Below are positions 11,268-23,139 of a stretch of 64,000 nt of DNA, one piece after another. Made by a program: the position numbers and the translations under genes. Source of the stretch: Pisaster brevispinus (lineage: Eukaryota > Echinodermata > Asteroidea > Forcipulatida > Asteriidae). The notes under the pieces are model-generated. The model was given only the letters and a program-made list of their open reading frames with translations, ran no database searches and had not been told where the DNA came from. The DNA lies in NCBI GenBank assembly GCA_023634235.1, contig JAMKCF010000003.1, positions 10,242,742 through 10,306,741 on the forward strand, read 5' to 3'. The first letter of the stretch is position 1, and each line of letters opens with the position of its first letter.

Positions 11268-13393
11268 TTCGAGACAACACAACGGAGGATGTTGTCGTTA
11301 GGCAGAGACACAAGCCTAATGTCAGCTCTATGTATCATAGTCCCCGCATCTTATGAACCATTGGGCTCAATCAGTTTACGTTAAAATTACCACAATTGGG
11401 TCCACGAAAACCCCAGCAATTTGCCCCGTGGGAGCTGTTTGCATACAAGCATCATTTGCTGCCCCATTAGCTGAGTGAGATTGGCCATCCATCACATCCA
11501 TGAGACAATACTGGATTCACCCTTCATCTTAAAGTGTGACGAAGGAGATGGTACTAAGATACAGGAAGACCAATCTAAGACAGTGTCGGACTCACTCCTA
11601 AGACACACCGAGACCAATGTCTTCATCTTAGATAGGGAAAGATACAAGAGACGGCACCAAGACGTGGGAAGGCCAATCTGATGGGATAGTGTGGATTCAA
11701 ACAGCATGCCTGACAACTCCTAAAGAACAAGACAAATGTCAACAGGGGAAACAAATTTACCCTGGCAAGTAAAAAGTTGACACCTTCCTTGGTTAGAAAA
11801 AGCCAAATCTAAGATTGCAGCTAAATGCCTTCACAATCTTTTACCTTTTGTTGCAGGGGAATTCAAAAGAGGAACAAAACAACTTAAAAAATAATTTGAA
11901 CCAACCACATTGGACCAAGATATTTTACTATAATAATACAGCTAAATGAATCCTTGTTAGTTTTTTGAAATTTAGGAACTATGGGCACAGATCGGTTTTC
12001 ATAATTTCTGTGTGAGAGTTTTTATAGCCGTGCAACTTAAAGTTGATACGGATGTAATTACATGTATGGCATAAACGAATATAGGGTTAAAGGGGCAGTG
12101 TGGGTCAGAAGGATCGTAAATGGTATTCTAAACTCATAGCCTTCATTGTAAGTCAAGTCCCTCATCGTTTACATCACCTTAGTTTGTCCTCCTTCCCTAT
12201 TCCCCTGAGATGACACTATCCCATATTACTCCCCATCGATCAAGCAACCCATCGTATTGTCCCACCCTACTACCCTCCATGTTTGCTTTCCTTTCAGCTC
12301 CATATGAAAACAAGCACATCAATATCTACACAGCTGACATATAAAACGCTATACTGACATCTAAACTAGCGGGCAAAATCACTGGAATATTATACATCTA
12401 TTACGAAAACGCCATGGTGGAGGACTTGATGGATGGGCGGGTTGCAGAACCAATCGCCTACTATTTGACTTCTAAAATTATTCATGAATCCGCAATGTAC
12501 ATTATTTGTATGCAATCAGGCACATTATCTTCCCTTTATATTCAGCAAGAAAAAAAAGAAGAAAAAAAATCAGTTGCTATGTTACCACTTTTTCGACCAC
12601 TCATTCGCATGCTTTTAATACCGGTAGTTGTCGATAAACCACAAAATAGATAATGTGCTTGGATTCTCCGCTTGACCCCACCACAGCCCTTTCCGATGCT
12701 TCTGTGTTTCTTCAAAGTGGCTATCCCCAACAAATAATGCAATTATCCGCAACCCCTGATCTGTGTTATATACTAGAAGTGGACTAGGTCGCAATTAGGC
12801 TTTTAACCATGCAAATTCCCCGTCTACATGGCTGCACTTATGGGATAACTTCCCGCTTGGGTAGGGTCCTTCGATACATTACAAGTGGCGGTGTGTTTTT
12901 GAGATGCACCTTGCTGTAGTGGCTGATACTCTCGCTGGGGAGCCTTCCACGGGTAATCAAGTCAGATTCATTCAAGAGGTAACGTAACAAAACGCATCAA
13001 ATGTTTCAGCTGATAAATTATCATTCTCTTAAAGCAGTGAAACAAATGGGACTCCAAGAAAAATGAAATGAAACTCATCACCGCAAACAGTTTCTTATAA
13101 ACACACTTATGCAATGAGTGCAATAACTGAACTGTCCAATTACAACTGTGTGTAGACAGTGAGCTGTAAGACTACACAGGCTCTTCCCTATACACACAAT
13201 TACAGAGCATGCCCTTAATTTAAGGACACGGCCTATCACCCGGCCAATGTTGCCCATGGCTTTAGTTACATTCCACATTCATGAGCCAATGTCCCTTCAG
13301 TTATTTTTAGCAACTTGCAGTAAGCAGTCTTCAATCAATTGATAGCATAGCTGCTAGTTAAAGGGGCAGTCCGGTCCAAACATACTCCTCAGC

Positions 13394-13511
13394 TGGGCCC
13401 AATTTTTTACAGAGGTGCTTAAACATTTTCTGCTAAGCTAACATAAGCTTAATACCAGTCACAGATTTGTACAAGTGACATTGTATTTTAGCTGGTAACC
13501 TTAATACAGAA
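13394..13511 (+). mobile_element. Truncated copy of the GGGCCC TIR family
   Basis: It starts tgggcccaattttttacaga, keeps ttttctgctaagc, ataccagtcacag, gtacaagtgaca and agctggtaaccttaa, then loses the right end. Confidence 0.6.
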
Positions 13512-15218
13512 ATCAACTGCTTAACTTTGAGGCAGGTTATGTTGGCCGATTGGCCATCTTCATCACTGACTAACCAAACTTTCAAGTCATAAACCTTGGT
13601 TTATGTATATGTACATAACAGGCACTACACTGTAACATGTCTCAGATATCCCTTCAATAAACTAATGAACTAATAAACATAAAGCTCCCCGGAACAACAT
13701 TATCACAGCAATGGTTTCCTTTCCACAGCCACAGGCACATCATGTATTACTTTTTGAAGGGCGCAACTGATGAACGAAATCAGCTTGTGGCTATTACAGG
13801 CGGCAAAGCGGCAGGACTTAGCATAATCTACATACTAAGTTCCCAGACATGCCAGATGAGCTGACCTTTTTTTTCCCCCCTCCAAAATGGCTGAGTAGTT
13901 GAAATATGTCAAGACATTTTTAAATGACCTGTAAGATTGATGCACTAATGAATGTTTGGGTACATTTATAATCATGTGGGCCGCGCATACTAATCCCACC
14001 CGAGCCTAAATGTTTCTAGATTTGTGAGTTATGAAATGCTGCTGGATTCTGATGGATATGGGACACCGGTTATCCCAAAACACCTGGGGATTAGCGCTAG
14101 TAACAAACAATTACACATCCAAGGTGTACACGTTTCATTTTAAATCAAGACATTAGCCTTCAAGTCACATCCCACAGCTGAGACCAGTGTGCAGACAATC
14201 ACTGGATAAGTACAGATTAAGCTACCGAGTTTTATCTCAAATTGTGCCAGAGGGAGACGAATGAGTGTAGTTCCGATACTCCAAGTCTGAGCATCATGTC
14301 AGTGGGTTTCTCAGTGCCACAGATCCTCCCCACCCCCCCTCCCAACATCTCTTCCTCCAGGTTGAATTTTCAAGAAAGAAACGTCTTGGCCTCGTGTAAT
14401 TGGACTAGCCTAACTTGCACTTCTGAGCGCCACAGTGAATATAGTCTGATGGATGGATGCGTTGGCCGGCTTCCCTGCACATGACAAATTATAAATTTGT
14501 CCACATACATTTGCTTGTGGGCATCCTCCTTCCTTTGGTACAATTGCATGGTTCAAAGCACTGAGATACTTCATCTTCAAGACGAGGGAGTCGTGTTCAA
14601 ACTGTAAATGCTCACTGGACTTAGCAGGCTGTGCTCGACTTCTACAGTAAATACTCCAGCTAACTGCCACTGGAATCCACAACATTCTTTGCACTCCATT
14701 TGGAAAGCGTTCCAACTTCTAAAGGCTCAGAACTTTGGCATGGATATCTTTCAGTATCAACTTGGAAAAAGATACATGACTAAAGAACCCATGATCTGTG
14801 GCAATTAATATTAACAGGTCGAGGACATCAATTTCAATCTGTAGCTAAGTTCACTTTAAAGTTGAATAAATAAACGTTGTAGCTGCAGACGGATCCATGA
14901 ATACCTGACGTGACATTGAAGTCGTAAACCACACACATTCTCACAACTCTCATATCACATCATAAACAGCTCCCTACTCACTGCAATTCCTTCATGTCCA
15001 CTGGTGTCCTTCAATACAGTAGACAAGTTGTTCATCTTTGCTTAATGGCACCAGAGGGGGCATGGAGGAATGATGTTACAGAGTCACTATAAAGGTCAGG
15101 CAGACCAGGGGCTCGCTTTCACAAAGCATAAAGATTTTTCTTAAGATGCCTTGTTATCATTGCCATAGCGATTTGTATTGTGACATCAGACTTTGCTTAG
15201 CAATTAGTATCAGCCCCA

Positions 15219-15393
15219 GGGCCCAATTTCACGGAGTTGAATAAGCACAAAAAGTAGCTACGCACGACAAAATTATGCTTACCAGAATAAGGTTACCAAA
15301 AACACCACATCACATGTCCATCTGTTACTGGTATCCTGCTTATTTTTGCAGAAAACTTTAGAGCAATATTTGCTGCTTCAGCAGATCTATGAA
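15219..15393 (-). mobile_element. Inverted copy of the GGGCCC TIR family
   Basis: Read on the minus strand it shows the family body: the plus strand has gcttaccagaataaggttac followed downstream by gtatcctgctt and gcagatctatgaaa. It is joined directly to a second copy in the opposite orientation. Confidence 0.6.
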
Positions 15394-15557
15394 AGAGCTG
15401 CTTAAGCAGGCAATTTTGCTTACAACATTTCTGCTTTTGCAAAAAAAAAGGCAGAATATCAACCACAGATGGTACAAGTGACATAGTGTTTTGGCTGGTA
15501 ACCTTATCCTGGTAAGCATTTTTGTTGTTGCTTAAGCAGCTCTTTAAAATTGGGCCC
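15394..15557 (+). mobile_element. Direct copy of the GGGCCC TIR family, abutting the inverted copy
   Basis: It starts agagctgcttaagcag and contains gatggtacaagtgacatag, ggctggtaaccttatcctgg and the right end aagcagctctttaaaattgg. Beyond its end a partial 35-bp duplication of the terminus plus flank (cagctgcagg(a/g)cccg) is seen up to 15610. Confidence 0.6.
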
Positions 15558-17123
15558 AGCTGCAGGACCCGAAATTGGGGCCCAAAATTGGGCCTAGCTG
15601 CAGGGCCCGTTTTTATACTGCCACAAGTTTGAACCAAGCAGCTATTTCTGAGGTAATGAAATATAACCGTTACGGACTGTTCCCTCTGAAATTGCTCAGC
15701 AAATACAATTAGTTACTAAGCTACATTCTGACAGTAGCTCAGTTCAACTCAGTGAAACAAAAGTGTGGTCTAATGAAACAGCTGATGACACAGTTAATAC
15801 TCAATCAAGATGAGGGGGCACTTCACATTCCCACTTCCAGGCATGATATTTGACCCTTGAAAATAAAAATATAATTGAGTACAAGGGCTTACCCACAAAT
15901 GTTCATACTATGACGATACTTTATTCAGAGAAAACATTATCGCACACCATATTAAAAATAGAATGTTCTGCTACGTTTCCCAGACACAACTAGCTTTTTG
16001 TTTTGTGTGATAATTACATTCTGGTTCAACAAAGCGTAATGGGTTGGGCTAGGATTGAAATAAATTGGCAGCGTCCTCCTTTAACAGTGGTCGGAGAGCC
16101 AAAAACACCCGAGTGAAAGTTCTCTGCAAGTGGACCAGCTGGTGTTAAAACACCTCCTTATTAGAATATGAAGTATGGACCAGTGAAAAAGCTGACGGAT
16201 CAGTGAAATGACGACCAAGCTAACTGGTCCTGCTGCCTAGTAGCTGAAAAAGTTGAAGGCAAATCCGGTATTGGGGGAAGGAGAGTTTGTGCGTACAGCA
16301 TTAGGAATCTAGCATTCTAACAGGATACCTCAAAAAGTAGATGTACATAACCAAACAGGCTATCTTTGATGACAAAAACATGCTCTCAAGCACAAGATCT
16401 CCTAAACACTCACAAGCATAAAATCATGACTTTAAGATAGATCGTAATAATTACAAGAATGGCTCAACATATTATTTGATTAGGGTGTGCAGAAATGTGT
16501 AGAGAATTAAACAACGAATCAGCAGCTGAACTTTATTTGTTTGTCCGTCGTACAATGTGCAATCAAAAGCAGCATCTCAAAGAATATTTCTCTTTGAGTT
16601 TCTTATCAATAAGTAAAAATCCATTGTTTGTCAAGACTGAAACACAAACAGGAATCCTTGGGACTGTCTATGCTTGCCACAGAGTACAATAAATTTGCAG
16701 TATTTTTTTTTCCCTCCTGCATCCATCGTTCCGTCTATTTGGGATTCAGATCCCCATCTCTGCCATTGTGGCTCTTTACAATGTAATGACCTTGCCCTGC
16801 TCTATGCATAGAAAGATGAAACATCATGCCCTCAAGATCTGATCAATTCTCAATATGTCATTCCGCTGTGAAATCTGTAGCGATAAGAACGCCAGCAATA
16901 GAGAAACCTACTCAACTGGATGCGAGAAACATACACTGCAGAGTGCACAAAAAGGTATCACAGTCAACTCATGAACATTCCACACTTTCAAGTAGTTGTT
17001 TTACAATGTATTCAATTATGATAGATGTTTAAAGTTGCATCGGGGATAAAGAATACTATTTGGTTTTAAACATACACCAATGTGTGTAAAGCACTGCATA
17101 TTCAGTACTTTCCTGAGTCCTGT

Positions 17124-17215
17124 AAAAAAATAAATCCAAGCAGGCATAAGACTCTGGTGGGACTCGAACCCAGGACCTTTGCCATTCTAGAGCAATTATG
17201 GCTTTCAAACAAAAA
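17124..17215 (-). mobile_element. tRNA-like SINE fragment
   Basis: On the minus strand the B-box gggttcgagtcc (17160-17171) lies within a T-arm-like sequence and is followed by a T-rich tail. The 5' half is degraded. Confidence 0.4.
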
Positions 17216-19058
17216 ACACACAAAACAAGAACAACTAAAAATTGTGCTTATTTCGACCCGCAGTGGTTTCAGTGAATAAACTGTAACTAGATTAATAAAG
17301 GTGTCAAAATGTTGGTGATGACTGTGCAACTTGCACCGCATTTGTTGACGGCAAATGCTATGGTGCCTGCATTGGCAAGCAATGTGTGCACCAAGCACCA
17401 AGCCTCTTCATACCGCAAATATTCAATCATCAAATCTACACATTCAAGTGTCACGCCATCTGCTAGTCAATTAACACATTCTCCGCTTTCTACTCCTGAA
17501 TAATTAAAACCCCCACTTTACACAAGACTCCAACCAAAACAAACACAAGGGTGTAGTATTCCAGTTTCACAAGGAACATTCGAAACAAATAAGAAGATAG
17601 TTGCTTGGTTATTTTCACTTATCAACTGTTTCGAAACACAAAGATGAGCAGGAACACTTAGTTGTTTCAGTTATCAACCATCTCGAAACACAGAGATCCG
17701 GAGGAACAGATTCTAAAATAATTGTCCGCAAGTCGAATTACTCCGCTTAGAAATGAGCGAAAACAAATTTAGTTGATGAAATTCCAGGCCTAAGTGGTTT
17801 ATGAAGTGGATTCAACTATTCACCTCAGTCACTAAACGCAGTGACGTTTAACTCCTATGGCAGATTTCATGAGATACTTCCCTTTCCCGCTTTTTATTCT
17901 GGAATTCCAATTAGTTTTCTTTTGAAAGAATCTGATCATGTTCCGAGAGTGAAACCAATATTTCTCACCTCTTGAAAGAGAAGGCCATTTGGTCACTGCC
18001 TAGGACCTCTTACATCATTCTATAGGGGAGAGGTTTGTACTGAGTAACCATGTTTGCAATCACATATCGATTATCGCATCCATTATCACTAGTCTACAAC
18101 ATGACTAGATGCTGTTATTTTAGTACGAGACACGCTTTAAAGATAAGAAACTGAAACTGCTAGGGTATAGTAGGGTTCTCAAGTAATTGGGTGTCATCCA
18201 AACAATAGTCAACAAAAACAGCTGTTTTAAAAAGGTGTGCTGTACAATGTTTGTTATAAATACAGTCTGCTCCGCACTAAACGCACTCGGTGAAAAGAGA
18301 TTTGTACACTGTATAGGGTGAGTGTAACTGATATCATCAATACAACTCATCGATACTGTCTGTACCATCATCCAGCATTTCTTAAGAATCGCAGGCATCT
18401 CAGCTATTCGGATGTAGATTCTTCTCAGCTGTCAAAAGCATCTCATCATCGGGACTTAAGGAGGAACAACAAAAAGTGACCATCTCAAAGACAACAGACT
18501 GCCTTCACGGTGGTACCATAGAGCAACTAAGCACACAAACTTTGAGAAACAGCCAGAATAGATGTACCACGTGACTCTTGTTTGTGAACGGTTCCCAGCC
18601 ACATTCTCTTAAGCAAGTCAATTGACTGAGTAAAGAATAATTTAATAAAAGCCAAATTAATATTGGCTGCCTGGTTTTGTAATAGCAACCTGAAGTTCCT
18701 ATCTTGTAAACACATTTATAGTATACACCTATAACAGCATAATTACATTTACTCAATATAAACACAAACTGCTCCACTGAAGTGAAAGTATGTAAAAACT
18801 TCATATACAATTGAATGTTTCTGTACATGCACACATTCACCTAACAGAATCTGTTTCGCCTGTGATAAAAACTTTCTTGAGTTTCAGAAGCGATTGTTTG
18901 TTGGATAACTTAAAACCCATTCAATCAAATAGCTGGAGTTGTTCTGAGAATCTAGACAACTTCACTACAATCCAAGTCACTGTAACAAGTTCCATTCTGT
19001 CATAACAAGACAACCCTATTAATCCAATGGGTTTTCTTCTTCTTCTTTTTTTTTCCAG

Positions 19059-19124
19059 GAGCTGCGAAAGACAAAGAAGCAGTTTCTGGATGACCCGCTG
19101 TCCCTCTTGTCTTTGAGTCCTTGA
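19059..19124 (+). CDS. Candidate terminal coding exon (C-terminus and stop), unrecognised protein
   Basis: A strong acceptor (a run of ttcttc and T ending ttttccag at 19058) is followed by 21 codons and a TGA stop. The peptide runs ELRKTKKQ then FLDDPLSLLSLSP. Codons are mostly G or C in the third position (GAG CTG AAG AAG CAG CTG GAC CCG CTG TCC CTC), unlike the AT-rich surroundings, which supports coding. A basic stretch is followed by a short acidic and hydrophobic tail, which could be a C-terminal docking tail. I could not assign a family. Phase 0 is assumed because it gives the best codon use; the other frames are not excluded. Upstream exons of this gene were not found, so it may have long introns. 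Its strand is opposite to the Musashi exon. Confidence 0.5.
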   Translation, partial: ELRKTKKQFLDDPLSLLSLSP

Positions 19125-19725
19125 CTACTAGCACTACATACGTAGTAACAGTTGCTTCATTTCTTGCATTACCACTGGAGTGTTTTTACTCTCAAATCCC
19201 GTCCATTTTGAAGAGCATGTGGAGTTGTACACAGCAGCATACCAAGGCTGAAAGCATGGCCGCTTGTTGGGTGAGTGCCAGCTGCTAGCTGGTGGCCTTA
19301 GAGACAGAGGTTATGATGATGTCGAGGGAGGGGGTGGCTCTCTAAGGAGGCAGTCATCTCACCTTATATGGTGGTGTCCCAAACAGCACCTCCCACTGGG
19401 AGGTTGGACTAGTGTCCTCTTGGAGTCAAGACTTTCACACTGCAGTGAGACCTCTTGTGTCCACACTGTTTAAGAGGAACTGTCCAAAATTGGTCAATGT
19501 AGGCATGGAAAGATGTCAAGCATAGTGAAAGGAGGTTTTATTGTACTGCCTTTCCCACAGTATTAATAACAACAAAAGTATTCCCATAGAAACATGGTAC
19601 ACATATAACTACTTTTGAACCCAACAAAACAACCAACAAGCTTTCGGCTTATTAATCTTACCGCTGAATAAGGTACTTTCCCTGTAACACTTCTCCAATG
19701 TAATAAAGCAATTAAGTCACTTTCA
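19125..19725 (+). other. Possible 3' UTR following the terminal exon
   Basis: After the TGA at 19122-19124 the sequence is unique-looking and without clear repeats. A polyadenylation hexamer AATAAA occurs at 19702-19707. A UTR of about 0.6 kb ending near 19720 would be normal. This depends entirely on the candidate terminal exon being real. An alternative is read-through to the next AATAAA copies near 20628 and 20760. Confidence 0.3.
19702..19707 (+). terminator. Candidate polyadenylation signal AATAAA
   Basis: This is the first canonical AATAAA after the candidate stop codon at 19124, in the context tgtaataaagc. AATAAA is common by chance in AT-rich DNA, so the case rests on position only. 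Confidence 0.25.
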
Positions 19726-20221
19726 TACAGGCAGAAAAGGTCCACGACCTGAACGTCAACTACAAAATGATTAATGACATCATAGGTTTATAACTCCAGG
19801 ACCGATTCACATTACAATTTGACCTTTTTGTTTACCACTCAGCGTTTGACTGAATCCATTCAATTTGCAGTGCTGCTGGTTTGCACATTATTCAGCCAAA
19901 AAAGTCAAGATTCTTTTGAGTTTTCTTTTTTTTTTATAAACGACCGACCTCTTCAACCCCTAATACTTTCATGTGTGGTAGCATGATTTATAGTTACCAG
20001 ACAAATAATGTACATGAAGAGTGACATCTAGAAAGGGACCGACTCTGGAACAAACACCCTGGTATAGCCATACCAGCTTTCCACTTTACAAACACAGCCA
20101 AAAAGCATCCATTATAAAAAATTATCTCTGTCTTCAAAAGATTGGTTAAAATTTGTCCACGTGAGTTCTAATCCTATAGAGGTCTGTTTCTAATCAAATT
20201 ACTGTTATCCTTGAAAAAGTC

Positions 20222-20521
20222 AAACCCCTTTCACACTAAAAGTACTTCCCGGGAAAAACTCAGAAAAAATTGGTTGCCCTTTTCACACTGGCAAACTCCA
20301 GGGAAATGACCATTTTTTTCCCGGGGAATGGATGCCCATTGCTTGGGAGAAGGGTTAAGCGAGATAACCCTTGGGTTAGCGTACTTAGTATTCATTCTTC
20401 CCAGTCAATTGCATCAAGTGTGAACTGAACGTGGGGTGGCAGTAGGGCTAACGTTACCCAGGAATTTCCTGGTTTTTTTTATGGCCTGAGAATTGGTTCT
20501 GTTAGTGTGAAAAGGGCTTTA
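20222..20521. mobile_element. Second TIR element (MITE-like), about 300 bp
   Basis: The left end aaacccctttcacactaa is mirrored by ttagtgtgaaaagggcttt at the right end, giving TIRs of about 20 bp with one or two differences. The inside repeats cttttcacactgg and cccgggaaaaa/cccggggaa words. It has no coding capacity. It is unrelated by eye to the GGGCCC family. Confidence 0.65.
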
Positions 20522-22972
20522 GGTGCACATTGTTTTTTGTTCTTTTTTGTTTGTAGTGCAATAAGCCACTTTGATGTACTTTTTACAAAAGTTTCTATAA
20601 TGATATGCTCCGCTGAAGACCGAAAATAAAGTCAACATTATCCCATAAAAAATAAACTACCACAGACAATCCCTTTAAAAGGAAACTTAAATTCCGAAGG
20701 TGCAGATTATTTTCTTATTTTGTGTGTATATATATATACCTTGAGACAAGTTTTGTTCAATAAAAAGACAGATTAAAGTATTTAAAAAAACACGGGCAAT
20801 AGATCAAATTAACTTTGGTCCCTTAAACAAAGACCGAAACCAGATGAAATAATTAATCTGGAGGAAACAAACTACAATGGAAAAACGTTTACAGAGAAAA
20901 ATTGCCATGGATTGTACTTTACTGGAGAGTCTATGACATATACATGTACATGATTTGCACTATTTTTTTCCCCAGATGTCATATTGATACAGCTAATGGG
21001 TGGTAGTGGATTATATCACCTTACAAGTGCTTTTAGTTCAAATACTAGGCCACTTGGATAGCCAAGCAGAAAACTAGAACAGTGACATGTTCAACTGACA
21101 TCATGAAACAGGCTGGAAAACCGAACTGAAAGCTCAAACTAGTTCAACTGACCTAGAAGCTGGGACCATGTCAACTAAATTGTGAGATATGGAGAGGATC
21201 GGATCAAATATTGTGTTAATAGTCTGTTGTAGGTCTCCTGCGTATCGAAACTGAGAAGACAACTCCATCGAAGACTCTATTTTTTCCATGAAATCAAATC
21301 TTCTTTTTAAAATTATTTTCCAACAAAATTGTTGAATATAAAAATACCCAAAGCAATTTGTCACAAACACAATTTCAAGTTTTGTCTAAAAAAAAAAAAA
21401 AGGTTAAAATTAACATTCAAACAAAACTAAAACTTGTGACGAAGATGCCTTTTTTTTTATAGAAATCCCATTTGCAAATGACGCCTTAATTTGTCGGACC
21501 ATTTCATAGGTTTAACGATGACATAAACGTCAATTGGGCAAACTTCTTATTTATTTACAAGCAACCGGAAAGGGAGGTCAAGTCTTATTCTCAGGTTTTC
21601 TTTGCTTATTTGTTAAATTTATTTACTTTCCCAACAATAGAATATCATTTTTATAGCCATAACTACATTAAACTAAAGTATTTGAAGAATCAGAATCGCG
21701 CACACGTAAAACTCAATACGGTTGGGACCAACTTAGTCCTGGAAGTTCAAATACGCGTGAGACTTGCACCGTCTGTTCTCAAGCAAACTATAAACACCAC
21801 CATTCTCAGTCATACCCCTTTAACAACCTTATCTAACCTGCCCATTACTCCAGCAGAATACAGCTGAGCAGTGCCAACAACTAACCTCAATATTTACTGG
21901 GTTTAAGTTACTCTAACTTGGGTCTCATTTACTTCATTTGGAAGTAACCCTGCAATGCTTCGGCATCAACCACCCATCATTAAAATGCAATGTGATATAT
22001 TACAGAAAGTGCCAGACTACAGCAAAACGCTCTAGACCTAAAATACACCCAGACTGGAATACCATAAAGTGTGGTGATACGGGTGTGGCCATTTTTAGGA
22101 CTGTTGTGGAATCGTGTATGTGCTCAGTCTAGAGTTTGAAGAGGTCAGTGCCTCCATTGACTCTAGTCTTGGCCTTGGTTTCGGTTTGACGCAGTCTTCT
22201 CATAAACTGCTCAGCACATGTGCAAGATTTATTTTCTCATTGAAAAGAAGAAGAAGACATAGCTGTTTAAACAGATGAGATTCCAGGCATTATACAAACT
22301 GAGGTTTTAAACACTCAATTTCTGATCACATGACATTTTTTAATGAACCTGAACAAGTTACCAGCCAAATGTCTGAATGACCCTCATTGCTTGTGACTGG
22401 CTCCGACTAAACTGTGCTCAGCAACTTGCTGCGTTACTTAGTATTTCTCGTTTATGAAAGTTGGAGGGGTTTGGTGAATCACAAGCACATTGGAGAAGCC
22501 ATACTGAATGTGTAGTTGACTGCATACAGTCAAGGGAATTTTTGGGGTGGGGCAATTTTCAAAAGGGAGAAATCATTTGTGTTGATGGTTTTTCTTTCTT
22601 TTTAGTGAGCAAACATTTGCTGGAACACTCTGGCTATGGCACAACGGGGGGGACCATTAACGCTCCGTTGCCCAGCAACTAGCACCAGACAATTTAATAT
22701 GTTTGCACGACTAGTTAGCTGTTAATGAAAGCATTTGGTTTTAGGGCTTACCCTTGCTGAAAGAGCCAAATTGCCTTGTCAGATGCATAAGTCATGTTAG
22801 TAATTGGTTGAATGTTTACCGATAAAGTGTGGTCCATTATGTGCCAATGCTGAACATAGCTGCAGTCATTAATGACTGGAGCCATGTCTGGCTTAATTGG
22901 CAATACAAGCAAACCAACTTTCAAAAACAACATTTTTCAAAGTAAATGACGGAAGTGTCTGCCTTAAACTCG

Positions 22973-23139
22973 GGGCCCATAAAAAAACTGATGAAAAGTG
23001 CGCTCAGCCAAGAAAATCCTACATAAGCAAAACGGGTGACCGACCAAAATGTAATGTTCTTGACATTGTTGCCACCGGTGCCCTGCCTTTATCGCGCTTG
23101 GCAATAATTTCCACTAAGCAGCTTTATGAAAACGGGCCC
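22973..23139 (+). mobile_element. Diverged copy or relative of the GGGCCC TIR family
   Basis: It begins gggcccataaaaaaactgat and ends taagcagctttatgaaaacg then ggccca, matching the family's right end. The middle is too diverged to align by eye. Left border uncertain. Confidence 0.4.

Larger units (their letters stand above)
9778..19058. other. Non-coding stretch between the Musashi exon and the plus-strand terminal exon
   Basis: It holds a perfect 11-bp hairpin (10015-10042), a diverged dispersed repeat (10241-10397), a CTCF-like motif (11253-11267), three TIR-family copies (13394-13511, 15219-15393, 15394-15557) and a tRNA-like fragment (17124-17215). No Musashi RRM1 exon and no upstream exon for the 19059 candidate were recognised. 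Confidence 0.5.

Noticed and set aside
11480..11700. Apparent tandem units (ggattcac, cttcatctta, ggaag(a/g)ccaatct)
   Set aside because: The spacing is irregular and matches are short; not a convincing repeat.
22748..22933. Minus-strand ORF ending at a good donor (cagcaagg/gtaagccc)
   Set aside because: No acceptor with a pyrimidine tract in frame and no coding-like codon bias.
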